DNA of 20,385 nucleotides, taken from a virus. A program made the translations under genes and the position numbers. Where the stretch lies: positions 1 to 20,385 of IMG/VR virus record IMGVR_UViG_3300011113_000735. One strand, given 5' to 3'. The notes beneath the pieces are model-generated. The model saw nothing but the letters and a program-made list of their open reading frames with translations. It ran no database searches and was not told where the DNA came from. Position 1 is the stretch's first letter; every line of letters begins with the position of its first letter. This document shows, piece by piece, positions 14,789 to 20,308 of the stretch.

Positions 14789-16228
14789 TTAATATACAAA
14801 TTCGTGATCAATTGTGTCTTCTTTAATTTCATTAACGTTGATTAGCTCATATTTTTCTCGCGGAATCCACGTGTCAAATAATTTATCTATCGCGTGAATT
14901 GCTCTAACCCCCATATGCTCTGCTGTTAATCCTGCTTCATTTACAGCCCAATGTCTTCCTACTTTACCAAGATCTTTTCTTGTTTCTCTACCTAGAGCAT
15001 ACACTTCAGAAATTCGTGCTGCTGCATCTTCAGCATTACATCTGTCATCCCAAATATAAGGTGTTTTAGGTGAACCTTGAATTGATCGGTTTGTTGGATA
15101 AACCGGAAACGCCCATGAACCATGGTTTTTGTAACGGCCAGTGTGGTTTGAAGGAATTTTAGGAGTTGGTGTAAACCAATTTCCATATTCATCTTCAAAA
15201 CGCATTTGATCTTGCATTCCACCTGTTACGTTTGCTATAATTACAGTTCCTGCTAAAATTGCTTCTGTTAACGACAATCCCCAACCTTCATTTGATGTCA
15301 ATAAAATTTGAGCATCTGCAATGTTATAAAGTTGGTTTAACTGTTTGTTGTCTAACTTGTTTGTTGAAAAATAAATTGCTTTAGGATATTTTGAAAACAA
15401 TACTTTTCTAACTGCTTCTAAATCTGTTCCATGTTCGCTTACAATTTCGGTGTGCATTATCATAGCACATTTATCTGCTTTTTCTTTTGGCAGCGTATCT
15501 AAAAATAACCTAAAAGCTAACATTGTATCCGGAATTTGCTTACGTCTAATGTTTCTTGAATTAAAAAACACTACAAAATCCTTTTCATCGTTTCCAAAAA
15601 TTTGATTTTTAAATTCTTTAAGTTCTTTTAATTCACCCTCTTTTTCAATCGGATAATACATTTCATGGTTTAATCCATGAGGAACATAGTGAATCACTTT
15701 GTTTTTAGCTTTTTCACCTAAAACAAGCTCATTAATTAATTTTGTTTGTTTTGAAATTGCTAACAATGCATCACACGACTCGTAAAATGCTTTATTGTAC
15801 AACGGTGCCGGATAATCATCCCAGATGTTCAAATAAATGATTGGCATTTCTTGTCTAATCTCATTTTCAATCATAAACAACCATTCAAAATACCTTGGAT
15901 CGGTAATTAACATGATTGCATCTGGTTTTTCAATTTGAATCAACTGGCGGATTAAATCTGGGTTTCCATAACCGTCAACAGGATATAGAAAAACAGAAGC
16001 ATCTGTCAAACCTGTGTTTGTATTAGTGTCGGTGGAAATATCAAATCGTTTTCCTTTTTCGGGGTGATTTATTGCTCCCGCAATGTTAACCCAATTGAAA
16101 TGTTGGGCTGTGTTTAAAACTAATTCGCGTGCTACTGTTGCTACACCGGAGTGTACTCGAATGTCATCACAAATTAGCATGATTTTTTTCCGCTCATTCT
16201 GCGGTAGATACTTAAAACTTGAATTCAT
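14789..16228 (-). CDS. GT4-family (GT-B fold) glycosyltransferase, 479 aa
   Basis: This is the first gene of the glycan operon. IMLICDDIRVHSGVATVARE (16-35) is the GT-B first strand and acceptor loop. LAISKQT and VPHGLNHEMYYP follow as in GT4 enzymes, and FFNSRNIRRKQ gives the Arg/Lys phosphate contacts. E314-GWGLSLT-E322 is the donor-binding E-x7-E motif, followed by GTVIIANVTGGMQD. The length is greater than usual because of a Trp/Tyr-rich insert (about 350-400). The ATG at 16228 is preceded by an A/T-rich leader without Shine-Dalgarno. A candidate TAnnTTTG element stands 29-36 bases upstream. Confidence 0.9.
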   Translation of the reverse strand: MNSSFKYLPQNERKKIMLICDDIRVHSGVATVARELVLNTAQHFNWVNIAGAINHPEKGKRFDISTDTNTNTGLTDASVFLYPVDGYGNPDLIRQLIQIEKPDAIMLITDPRYFEWLFMIENEIRQEMPIIYLNIWDDYPAPLYNKAFYESCDALLAISKQTKLINELVLGEKAKNKVIHYVPHGLNHEMYYPIEKEGELKELKEFKNQIFGNDEKDFVVFFNSRNIRRKQIPDTMLAFRLFLDTLPKEKADKCAMIMHTEIVSEHGTDLEAVRKVLFSKYPKAIYFSTNKLDNKQLNQLYNIADAQILLTSNEGWGLSLTEAILAGTVIIANVTGGMQDQMRFEDEYGNWFTPTPKIPSNHTGRYKNHGSWAFPVYPTNRSIQGSPKTPYIWDDRCNAEDAAARISEVYALGRETRKDLGKVGRHWAVNEAGLTAEHMGVRAIHAIDKLFDTWIPREKYELINVNEIKEDTIDHEFVY

Positions 16229-16256
16229 GTAACTTTATTTATTTTGGTTTAATGTA

Positions 16257-16264
16257 CAAATTTA
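16257..16264 (-). promoter_or_regulatory. Possible Bacteroidetes-type -7 element
   Basis: On the minus strand this reads TAAATTTG, matching the TAnnTTTG -7 box of Bacteroidetes vegetative promoters, and it lies just ahead of the first glycan gene. No TTG or TTTG stands at the expected 17-23 base distance upstream, and the element overlaps the stop of the ribbon-helix-helix gene, so chance is likely. It is listed because it is the only such box I found in an intergenic position before an operon-like block. Confidence 0.2.
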
Positions 16265-16459
16265 TTCTTCGCTTTCAAAGCTTAGATTATTATGGTTGTG
16301 GATTTGTTTTCTAAAGTTTTCATCTGTTAAATAAAGGTGAACTGCTCGTTCACTTAGTTTTTGAAAAGAAAATTTACGTTTAATACACTCTACTTTAAAT
16401 TGTTCAAACAGATCTTTGTCTAGTTTGACGCTTGTTAACTGTTGATTTTTATCACTCAT
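16262..16459 (-). CDS. Arc/MetJ-type ribbon-helix-helix protein, 65 aa
   Basis: The order is a short polar start, a strand (LTSVKLD, 8-14), helix 1 (KDLFEQFKVECIKRKF) and helix 2 (SFQKLSERAVHLYLTD), then an acidic tail. This is the ribbon-helix-helix fold, in which paired strands from a dimer enter the DNA major groove. Family members are small repressors, often of their own gene. The 43-base gap before it contains short palindromes that could be its site. It lies between the nuclease and the glycan operon and may control one of them. The tail also recalls antitoxins, but no toxin partner is present. Confidence 0.75.
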   Translation of the reverse strand: MSDKNQQLTSVKLDKDLFEQFKVECIKRKFSFQKLSERAVHLYLTDENFRKQIHNHNNLSFESEE

Positions 16460-16481
16460 ATGTTTTTAATTTAATATTATC

Positions 16482-16503
16482 GTATATACATATGGTAGTA
16501 TAT
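16482..16503 (-). promoter_or_regulatory. Palindromic candidate operator upstream of the ribbon-helix-helix gene
   Basis: The short gap contains GTATATAC (16482-16489) directly followed by CATATG (16489-16494) and then TAGTATA (16497-16503). Adjacent small palindromes are the kind of site bound by Arc- and MetJ-like dimers. The minus strand also has GATAAT nearby as a possible -10 box, without a convincing -35. The sequence is very A/T-rich, so such palindromes occur easily. Confidence 0.25.
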
Positions 16504-17438
16504 TAGTAGGTCGCAGAACATAAATGAGTCTTGTGAAATGGACACCACTTGCAATTATCATTTACTTTTGGTTGATGTTCAACTTGTTTAAAACCGTTTC
16601 GATCAAACGCCTGTTCTATAAATTCTTCAATTGATTTCGTTACTTTATTCAATTTTACTTTACCCGAAGCCGGTTTGTACCATTGTACACGTTTGATTGT
16701 AAATTGTTCGCTTTCAAATATTTTGCGTTTTACAATCATAAATTCTACCTCTACATTTTCTATTGGTACGTTGTATAGTTCCGAATAGTATTTTTTGTAT
16801 AAGATAAGTTGAAATTGTTTTTGTTCGTTTGATTTTTCTTTTTTACTCCAACCTTGTCTGCTTGTTTTGATGTCTATGATTTTAAATGTATTGGTTGGTT
16901 CGTGGTATAGAACAACATCTAAAAACCCTTGAAACATTATGTTTTGTAGTTTTGGATTTGGAGTCAATATAAGAGGTACTTCACATCCAACTAAATACCA
17001 TCCTCGTTTGCTAAAGTGTTTACCTCTTTCTTTTGCTATTTCTCTTATGATTTCTACTCCATCGTCATAGAATTCTCTAAGTTCGTCTGGGGTAACAAAG
17101 TGTTGGTTGTTGTTTGCTTGATATTGTTTTTTGTATTCTTCACGGAGTTTTTCTTCGAGCATTTCAGCTGTGTTAATGCGGTCTGCTTCTGCTCCGCTTT
17201 GTTCGTACATTACTGTAAGATAATGTTGGAGTACTTCATGTAGTGCAGTTCCAAAAACAGTGTGAATTGAAGAAGTAAATTGTTTGTGACCTTCTCTATA
17301 TTGTAGTGACCATTTTTTAGGGCACTCATTGAACATAGACATTTGGGAATATGAAATAGACTTTTGTGTTGCGTAGTCTATTTGTGGTAAAACTTTAGTT
17401 TTTATTTCCTTTAATATGGAAGGTAACTTTTTTTTCAT
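16503..17438 (-). CDS. Cas4/RecB-type PD-(D/E)XK nuclease with Fe-S cysteines
   Basis: The 311-aa protein has the full PD-(D/E)XK set for the RecB/Cas4 branch. These are H67 in GTALHEVL, E153 in GCEVPL, D174 in GFLDVVLY, D189-x-K191 in IIDIKTS, and QFQLILY (208-214). C39 (NECPKKW) pairs with C296, C299 and C307 (CKWCPF..HLC), the spacing of a 4Fe-4S cluster as in Cas4 and AddB. Cas4-like phage enzymes act as 5'-to-3' exonucleases or in recombination. No Cas1, Cas2 or repeat array is present, so a CRISPR role is not suggested. The ATG is only 13 bases past the T-run of a strong terminator, so its transcription must rely on readthrough or a promoter overlapping the hairpin region. Confidence 0.88.
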   Translation of the reverse strand: MKKKLPSILKEIKTKVLPQIDYATQKSISYSQMSMFNECPKKWSLQYREGHKQFTSSIHTVFGTALHEVLQHYLTVMYEQSGAEADRINTAEMLEEKLREEYKKQYQANNNQHFVTPDELREFYDDGVEIIREIAKERGKHFSKRGWYLVGCEVPLILTPNPKLQNIMFQGFLDVVLYHEPTNTFKIIDIKTSRQGWSKKEKSNEQKQFQLILYKKYYSELYNVPIENVEVEFMIVKRKIFESEQFTIKRVQWYKPASGKVKLNKVTKSIEEFIEQAFDRNGFKQVEHQPKVNDNCKWCPFHKTHLCSATY

Positions 17439-17450
17439 TACCTAAAGATA

Positions 17451-17477
17451 AAAAAAAGCTTGCGGTTAGGCAAGCTC
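17451..17477 (-). terminator. Intrinsic terminator
   Basis: On the minus strand AGCTTGC, a six-base loop and GCAAGCT form a perfect 7-bp stem, followed at once by seven T residues (17457-17451). It lies downstream of the 38-aa gene and 13 bases before the nuclease ATG, and would end transcripts from the replication module. The plus strand also has eight T residues, but after a 6-base gap. Confidence 0.75.
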
Positions 17478-17493
17478 TTCTGTTTTTTTTGAA

Positions 17494-17539
17494 AATGTTT
17501 TTGGTTGCGATTAAAACATTCTCTTGCTATAACTAGCAA
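17494..17539 (-). other. Two consecutive hairpins next to the terminator
   Basis: AATGTTTT (17494-17501) and AAAACATT (17513-17520) are perfect 8-bp arms with an 11-base loop. TTGCTA (17524-17529) and TAGCAA (17534-17539) form a 6-bp stem with a four-base loop. Together with the terminator they make three hairpins in about 85 bases of non-coding DNA. They could form a structured 3' end, a processing site or a small RNA. The first stem is weak, being mostly A/T. Confidence 0.4.
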
Positions 17540-17545
17540 ACGGTC

Positions 17546-17662
17546 CTAAGCCGTCTTTTTATATTCGTTTAGAATCTTCTCGTTGTGTTCAATCACTTTA
17601 AGACGCTTTACTAAATTGCCTCTATTGCGTTTTGGTTTCCCTTCTTTTCTTGCTTTAGCCAT
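17546..17662 (-). CDS. Small basic protein, 38 aa
   Basis: The ATG at 17662-17660 opens a 38-codon frame ending in TAG at 17548-17546. The product begins MAKARKEGKPKRNRGNLVKR and continues LKVIEHNEKILNEYKKTA. The first 20 residues are strongly positive and disordered-looking, as in nucleic-acid-binding peptides; the rest should form an amphipathic helix. It starts six bases after the stop of the 118-aa gene and fills most of what would otherwise be a 230-base gap. The leader TAAAATAGA is like those of neighbouring genes. It is probably a real gene, with function unknown; an RNA- or DNA-binding role is a guess from charge. Confidence 0.65.
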   Translation of the reverse strand: MAKARKEGKPKRNRGNLVKRLKVIEHNEKILNEYKKTA

Positions 17663-17668
17663 TCTATT

Positions 17669-18025
17669 TTATTTAAAAAGTGACCCTTGTCCGTAGCATT
17701 TCTTTTTACCTCTAAACATGTCTAGCTCATCTGTGGTTAAACCATAAGAAGCTTCATTGTTTGGGTTTGATGTGGGCCAGTCTGTGTCAAATAGTATTGA
17801 TTGGATATTGCTTCGTTGTTTTGTAAGGGTAAGTTTATCTCCTACTTTTACATCTTCATACCCTCTTGGAATGCATCCTTCTTCTTCAGGTGTGTATTCT
17901 ACAGTAAAACTATCACCAACTGTTAAATCATAGTTTTCTCCATATTTTTCATCTAATTTAGCTTTATATTCACTTTCTGTGATTATGCCAGCTAACATTT
18001 GCATACGAAGTTGTTCTTGTGTCAT
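17669..18025 (-). CDS. 118-aa protein with SHOCT-like N-terminal motif
   Basis: Residues 5-26 carry LRMQMLAGIITESEYKAKL, which follows the SHOCT pattern (L-x2-L-x2-G-x-ITExEYxxK), normally found at protein C-termini but here at the very start. The same module begins the 295-aa protein at 18.3-19.2 kb. The rest (about 30-90) is a beta-rich, acidic stretch with GDSFTVEYTPEE and KVGDKLTLTKQ, perhaps a small barrel. A basic end (RGKKKCYGQGSLFK) follows. The leader AAATAAAATAAA before ATG has no Shine-Dalgarno. The role is unknown; the module may be a docking or localisation tag. Confidence 0.75.
   Translation of the reverse strand: MTQEQLRMQMLAGIITESEYKAKLDEKYGENYDLTVGDSFTVEYTPEEEGCIPRGYEDVKVGDKLTLTKQRSNIQSILFDTDWPTSNPNNEASYGLTTDELDMFRGKKKCYGQGSLFK
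17961..18025 (-). repeat. Imperfect direct repeat, copy 1
   Basis: These 65 bases, coding for the first 21 residues of the 118-aa protein, match 19090-19154, the start of the 295-aa protein, at most positions and without gaps. The encoded SHOCT-like motif is shared. This suggests duplication or exchange of a 5' module between genes. Confidence 0.7.
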
Positions 18026-18031
18026 TTTATT

Positions 18032-18265
18032 TTATTTGATAATTCCAGCTCGTATTTGGAGCATTTTAATTTCTTCAATGTCTTCAGGGGAACCAACAAT
18101 CATGTTGTAGTCTTTCATTGTTAACGTTTTTCCTGAAAGTGCTAAACCGATTGCATTTTCTGACACGTTGTGTAAGTCCATGTCGGTTTGAGCATCTTCT
18201 CTAGCATATTCGAGTAAACGAATAAATAGAGGAACGTCTAATGTGATTGTGTCTCTTTGGTTCAT
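18032..18265 (-). CDS. Small acidic phage protein, 77 aa
   Basis: The product reads MNQRDTITLDVPLFIRLLEY followed by AREDAQTDMDLHNVSENAIG and a C-terminal helix. DVPLFIRLLEYARED is a compact amphipathic helix, and TLTMKDYNMIVGSPEDIEEI looks like a second helical unit. No catalytic or metal motif is visible and the family is not recognised by me. It sits between the two SHOCT-motif proteins, one base after the larger one and six bases before the smaller one, so the three may function together, perhaps as virion or assembly components. Confidence 0.7.
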   Translation of the reverse strand: MNQRDTITLDVPLFIRLLEYAREDAQTDMDLHNVSENAIGLALSGKTLTMKDYNMIVGSPEDIEEIKMLQIRAGIIK

Positions 18266-18266
18266 T

Positions 18267-19154
18267 TTAGTAGTTGGTTGGTTCTTCTACTTCTTTGCCT
18301 TCTTCTAAAGTATTCATGAATGCTCTAGCTTCATCTTCGTCTGTAAATACTTTTTCTTTATCTCCGTCCATTCCTCTCCAAGAAACAATCCAAAAACGAC
18401 CTTCTGGGGTAAGAGAAGCAATTTCATTGTGGCCTAAATTACCTTCTTCTACTTCTTCTTCGTATACTTGAGCAGCATCTGTTTCTTCATGTGATGGTGC
18501 TTCAGGCATATCATCTTCCATTTCATTTAAGCTATATTTTTGACTTAAGAAATATTCAAAAGCATCTTCGTAATCTGCTTTAGCGCGAGATGGGATTTGG
18601 TTGATAGCTCCAATTCCAACAATTCCTCCTGCAACGTAGTGTTCGTTAAGTGAATCTTTTTCATCTAATTCTTCAGAAACATTTGCTTTAGGATCAACCT
18701 TAAGTTTAATAATTAAACCATTAGGATTAGATTGATAATGTTTTTCAAGAAATGGAAAGTCATGAATAATATCATTTTGTAGTTTTTCCATTACTTGTGG
18801 GTTAGTTTTATTTCGGTTACCTGAAATGGTTAATAGACCATCAGCTGCTAAACTAGATGAAGCTCCAGTTCCTCCAGCACCTTGAACTTGAATGGCAAAA
18901 TCATGGTTCATTCTATCTCCAATATTTTTCCCATCTACCATTAAATAAGGAGTGAATCCGTTTTTCTTAATGTAAGAATAAATCTTCATAGCAGCATTTT
19001 TTAACTGTAAAGATCCACCTTTTTGAGGTTCTGCTATTTTAGGAGCATTAGGGTTATCAAATGCACCCTCAGCCAGTTTTTCAACTTTTTCTTTATATTG
19101 ACTTTCAGTGATTACACCTGAAAGCATTTGCATACGTAATGTTTCTTTATCCAT
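18267..19154 (-). CDS. 295-aa protein with SHOCT-like N-terminal motif and acidic linker
   Basis: Residues 5-27 (TLRMQMLSGVITESQYKEKV) repeat the module of the 118-aa protein. Residues about 50-155 form a mixed domain with KIYSYIKKNGFTPYLMVDGK and a Gly/Ser-rich loop (GAGGTGASSSLAADG). Residues 172-205 include AGGIVGIGAINQIPSR and DYEDAFEYFLSQKY. Residues about 211-242 are an acidic linker. A C-terminal domain (RFWIVSWRGMDGDKEKVF...EDEARAFMNT) looks like a small alpha/beta unit. No enzyme motif is visible. The multidomain layout with a tag-like start fits a virion-associated or injected protein better than an enzyme, but this is inference. The leader before ATG is A/T-rich without Shine-Dalgarno. 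Confidence 0.75.
   Translation of the reverse strand: MDKETLRMQMLSGVITESQYKEKVEKLAEGAFDNPNAPKIAEPQKGGSLQLKNAAMKIYSYIKKNGFTPYLMVDGKNIGDRMNHDFAIQVQGAGGTGASSSLAADGLLTISGNRNKTNPQVMEKLQNDIIHDFPFLEKHYQSNPNGLIIKLKVDPKANVSEELDEKDSLNEHYVAGGIVGIGAINQIPSRAKADYEDAFEYFLSQKYSLNEMEDDMPEAPSHEETDAAQVYEEEVEEGNLGHNEIASLTPEGRFWIVSWRGMDGDKEKVFTDEDEARAFMNTLEEGKEVEEPTNY
19090..19154 (-). repeat. Imperfect direct repeat, copy 2
   Basis: Partner of 17961-18025: the same length and register, encoding the SHOCT-like start of the 295-aa protein. Most differences fall at third codon positions, so the peptide has been kept under selection. Confidence 0.7.
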
Positions 19155-19176
19155 TTTTAGTATTTTATTATAAATA

Positions 19177-19428
19177 TTATAGACCTTTGGTCTCTACGAT
19201 TTTTTTCAATTTTTCTAAATATAAAATCGCATCCATGTGTTCTTGTTTAGCGTGTTCAATCCACTCTAAAACGCTTAAATCTTCACGGTCTAAATCAACT
19301 CCATATTTTGTTTTGCCAAATGTGGCTCTTGAAACAAACTGGTCAATAACTGAATCAACAACTGAGTCAGTTTGAGGTATAATTCTACAGTCTTTAAGGA
19401 ATGTTCTTTGAGAATTGTCGTCGTCCAT
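19177..19428 (-). CDS. Possible MazG/DUF5664-like small protein, 83 aa
   Basis: The helical core is FVSRATFGKTKYGVDLDRED followed by LSVLEWIEHAKQEHMDAILY. The pattern K-Y-G, then L-x-W-x-x-H-A-x-x-E-x-x-D-A-x-x-Y-L, is that of small phage proteins often grouped with DUF5664 and, more distantly, with MazG-type nucleotide pyrophosphohydrolases. The full E-E-x-x-D metal motif is not present, so activity is uncertain. It lies next to the clamp-loader-like gene and shares a one-base TAATG overlap with it, in line with a nucleotide-pool or replication role. The family call is tentative. Confidence 0.5.
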   Translation of the reverse strand: MDDDNSQRTFLKDCRIIPQTDSVVDSVIDQFVSRATFGKTKYGVDLDREDLSVLEWIEHAKQEHMDAILYLEKLKKIVETKGL

Positions 19429-19856
19429 TACTTTAATAGTTTTTCTACTTCTTTATCATCTACGCCCATTTTGTATAAAACTTGTCTTACACCATGTTCA
19501 CGTAAAATGTCAATGTATTCTTCAGCTTCGCCTAAACTGCATTCAAAATGTTTTGCTACGTACTCTACCAAAGTAGCAGGCTGTCTCTTTGTTCTTGACT
19601 TAACGTACTTCAAGAACGTTTTAGTTTTTGGAATCATCTCTCTATAAATTAAATATGTTTGTTGTTTGTTCTCGTATGGTAGAGTTTGAACAAAATTAGC
19701 TAATTCAACATAATTTATATTCATAGATACATATCGATGTATCATGTAAGAGTTCCATTTCTCCCATGATTCTTCCGAAATATTTTCAATAGGAGTTTTA
19801 TAGAGGGTGATTTCATTTAACCACCCCCATAAATCTTTTATCTGCTTCTTAGACAC
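19428..19856 (-). CDS. Probable clamp-loader small subunit (T4 gp62-like)
   Basis: The 142-aa protein begins at a GTG (19856), which overlaps the preceding stop; the next Met is residue 38, too far in. DLWGWLNEITLYK, then YMIHRYVSMNINYVELANFV and ENKQQTYLIYREMIPKTKTF, follow the order seen in gp62 of T4-like phages. There an N-terminal helix is followed by 'F.V...LS...' and 'Y.......P.....kW' segments. A C-terminal helical unit (SLGEAEEYIDILREHGVRQV) resembles the gp62 tail. gp62 joins four gp44 ATPases to load the sliding clamp gp45. The C-terminal gp44-like fragment at the right edge supports this. Sequence similarity is faint; a helical phage orphan is the alternative. Confidence 0.6.
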   Translation of the reverse strand: MSKKQIKDLWGWLNEITLYKTPIENISEESWEKWNSYMIHRYVSMNINYVELANFVQTLPYENKQQTYLIYREMIPKTKTFLKYVKSRTKRQPATLVEYVAKHFECSLGEAEEYIDILREHGVRQVLYKMGVDDKEVEKLLK

Positions 19857-20094
19857 TTAAAATAATATCTTTATATTCATCACGAAGATCTGGTGGGAGT
19901 GAATCAGGTAAGATTTTTTTACTTTCCATGTCATAAAAAACTGGGATAGGGATTAGCTGGTCTTCTTCGGCTCCAACTAAAAATTTAGAAATTTTACGGA
20001 CAATGATTGCTTGTCCAAATAAATGACCTCCATCAAAGCCAGTTACAGCTGTTGTGTTTTTGAAGTCAATGTTCAACCTTGGTTGTTCTTGCAT
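19849..20094 (-). CDS. Unrecognised 81-aa protein in the replication module
   Basis: The product begins MQEQPRLNIDFKNTTAVTGF and contains DGGHLFGQAIIVRKISKFL, then a Pro-rich IPIPVFYDMESKKILPDSLP segment and an acidic end. It looks like a small beta-rich domain. I do not recognise a family and see no catalytic residues. It is placed between the membrane protein and the gp62-like gene, and its 3' end overlaps the latter by eight bases, so co-translation is likely. Confidence 0.7.
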   Translation of the reverse strand: MQEQPRLNIDFKNTTAVTGFDGGHLFGQAIIVRKISKFLVGAEEDQLIPIPVFYDMESKKILPDSLPPDLRDEYKDIILSV

Positions 20095-20095
20095 T

Positions 20096-20308
20096 TTATT
20101 TGTTTTTATTGGTTACTTTTTCTTTTCTATATTCTATAAAGTCATGGATAAACCCTGCTGCCACAATTATGTTCATCCCAAATGACATTAGTATTTCATG
20201 CAAATCAGCATAAACAGATGTCATCAGGTGGATATGTCCAACTGTCCAAAAAGGTATGGCTAAATTTTGAGATACCCACGAAAGAGTGTACTTTAGGAAA
20301 TGTTTCAT
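20096..20308 (-). CDS. Small probable membrane protein, 70 aa
   Basis: The sequence has two hydrophobic stretches, about residues 8-30 (TLSWVSQNLAIPFWTVGHIH) and 39-58 (ILMSFGMNIIVAAGFIHDFI), separated by DLHE. A basic tail (YRKEKVTNKNK) would stay in the cytoplasm. No signal-peptide cleavage site or known family is evident. The ATG overlaps the stop of the preceding gene as ATGA, so the protein is coupled to a clamp-loader-like gene despite being membrane-bound. Its role is unknown; it could be a phage membrane orphan inserted into the replication module. Confidence 0.65.
   Translation of the reverse strand: MKHFLKYTLSWVSQNLAIPFWTVGHIHLMTSVYADLHEILMSFGMNIIVAAGFIHDFIEYRKEKVTNKNK

Noticed and set aside
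14992-15222. A 76-codon minus-strand frame inside the first GT4 gene
   Set aside because: It sits in another frame over conserved GT4 sequence containing the E-x7-E downstream region; it is a shadow.
17016-17243. A plus-strand frame rich in Phe, Cys and Val
   Set aside because: It is antisense to the Cas4-like nuclease and its membrane-like look comes from complementing Lys/Glu codons.
16503-17438. Possible CRISPR adaptation locus, from the Cas4-like protein
   Set aside because: No cas1, cas2 or repeat-spacer array is visible anywhere in the window; phage Cas4-like nucleases commonly occur alone.
17439-17545. tRNA or tRNA-like gene in the non-coding strip
   Set aside because: The hairpins do not form a cloverleaf: there is no T-arm GGTTCRA-type sequence and no 7-bp acceptor stem around them.
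17540-17559. Plus-strand ACGG/CCGT stem followed by T residues
   Set aside because: The stem is only 4 bp, and no plus-strand gene ends nearby; the minus-strand gene's stop codon lies within it.
19139-19647. Plus-strand frames over the gp62-like and MazG-like genes
   Set aside because: They overlap minus-strand genes with better start spacing and more plausible amino-acid composition.
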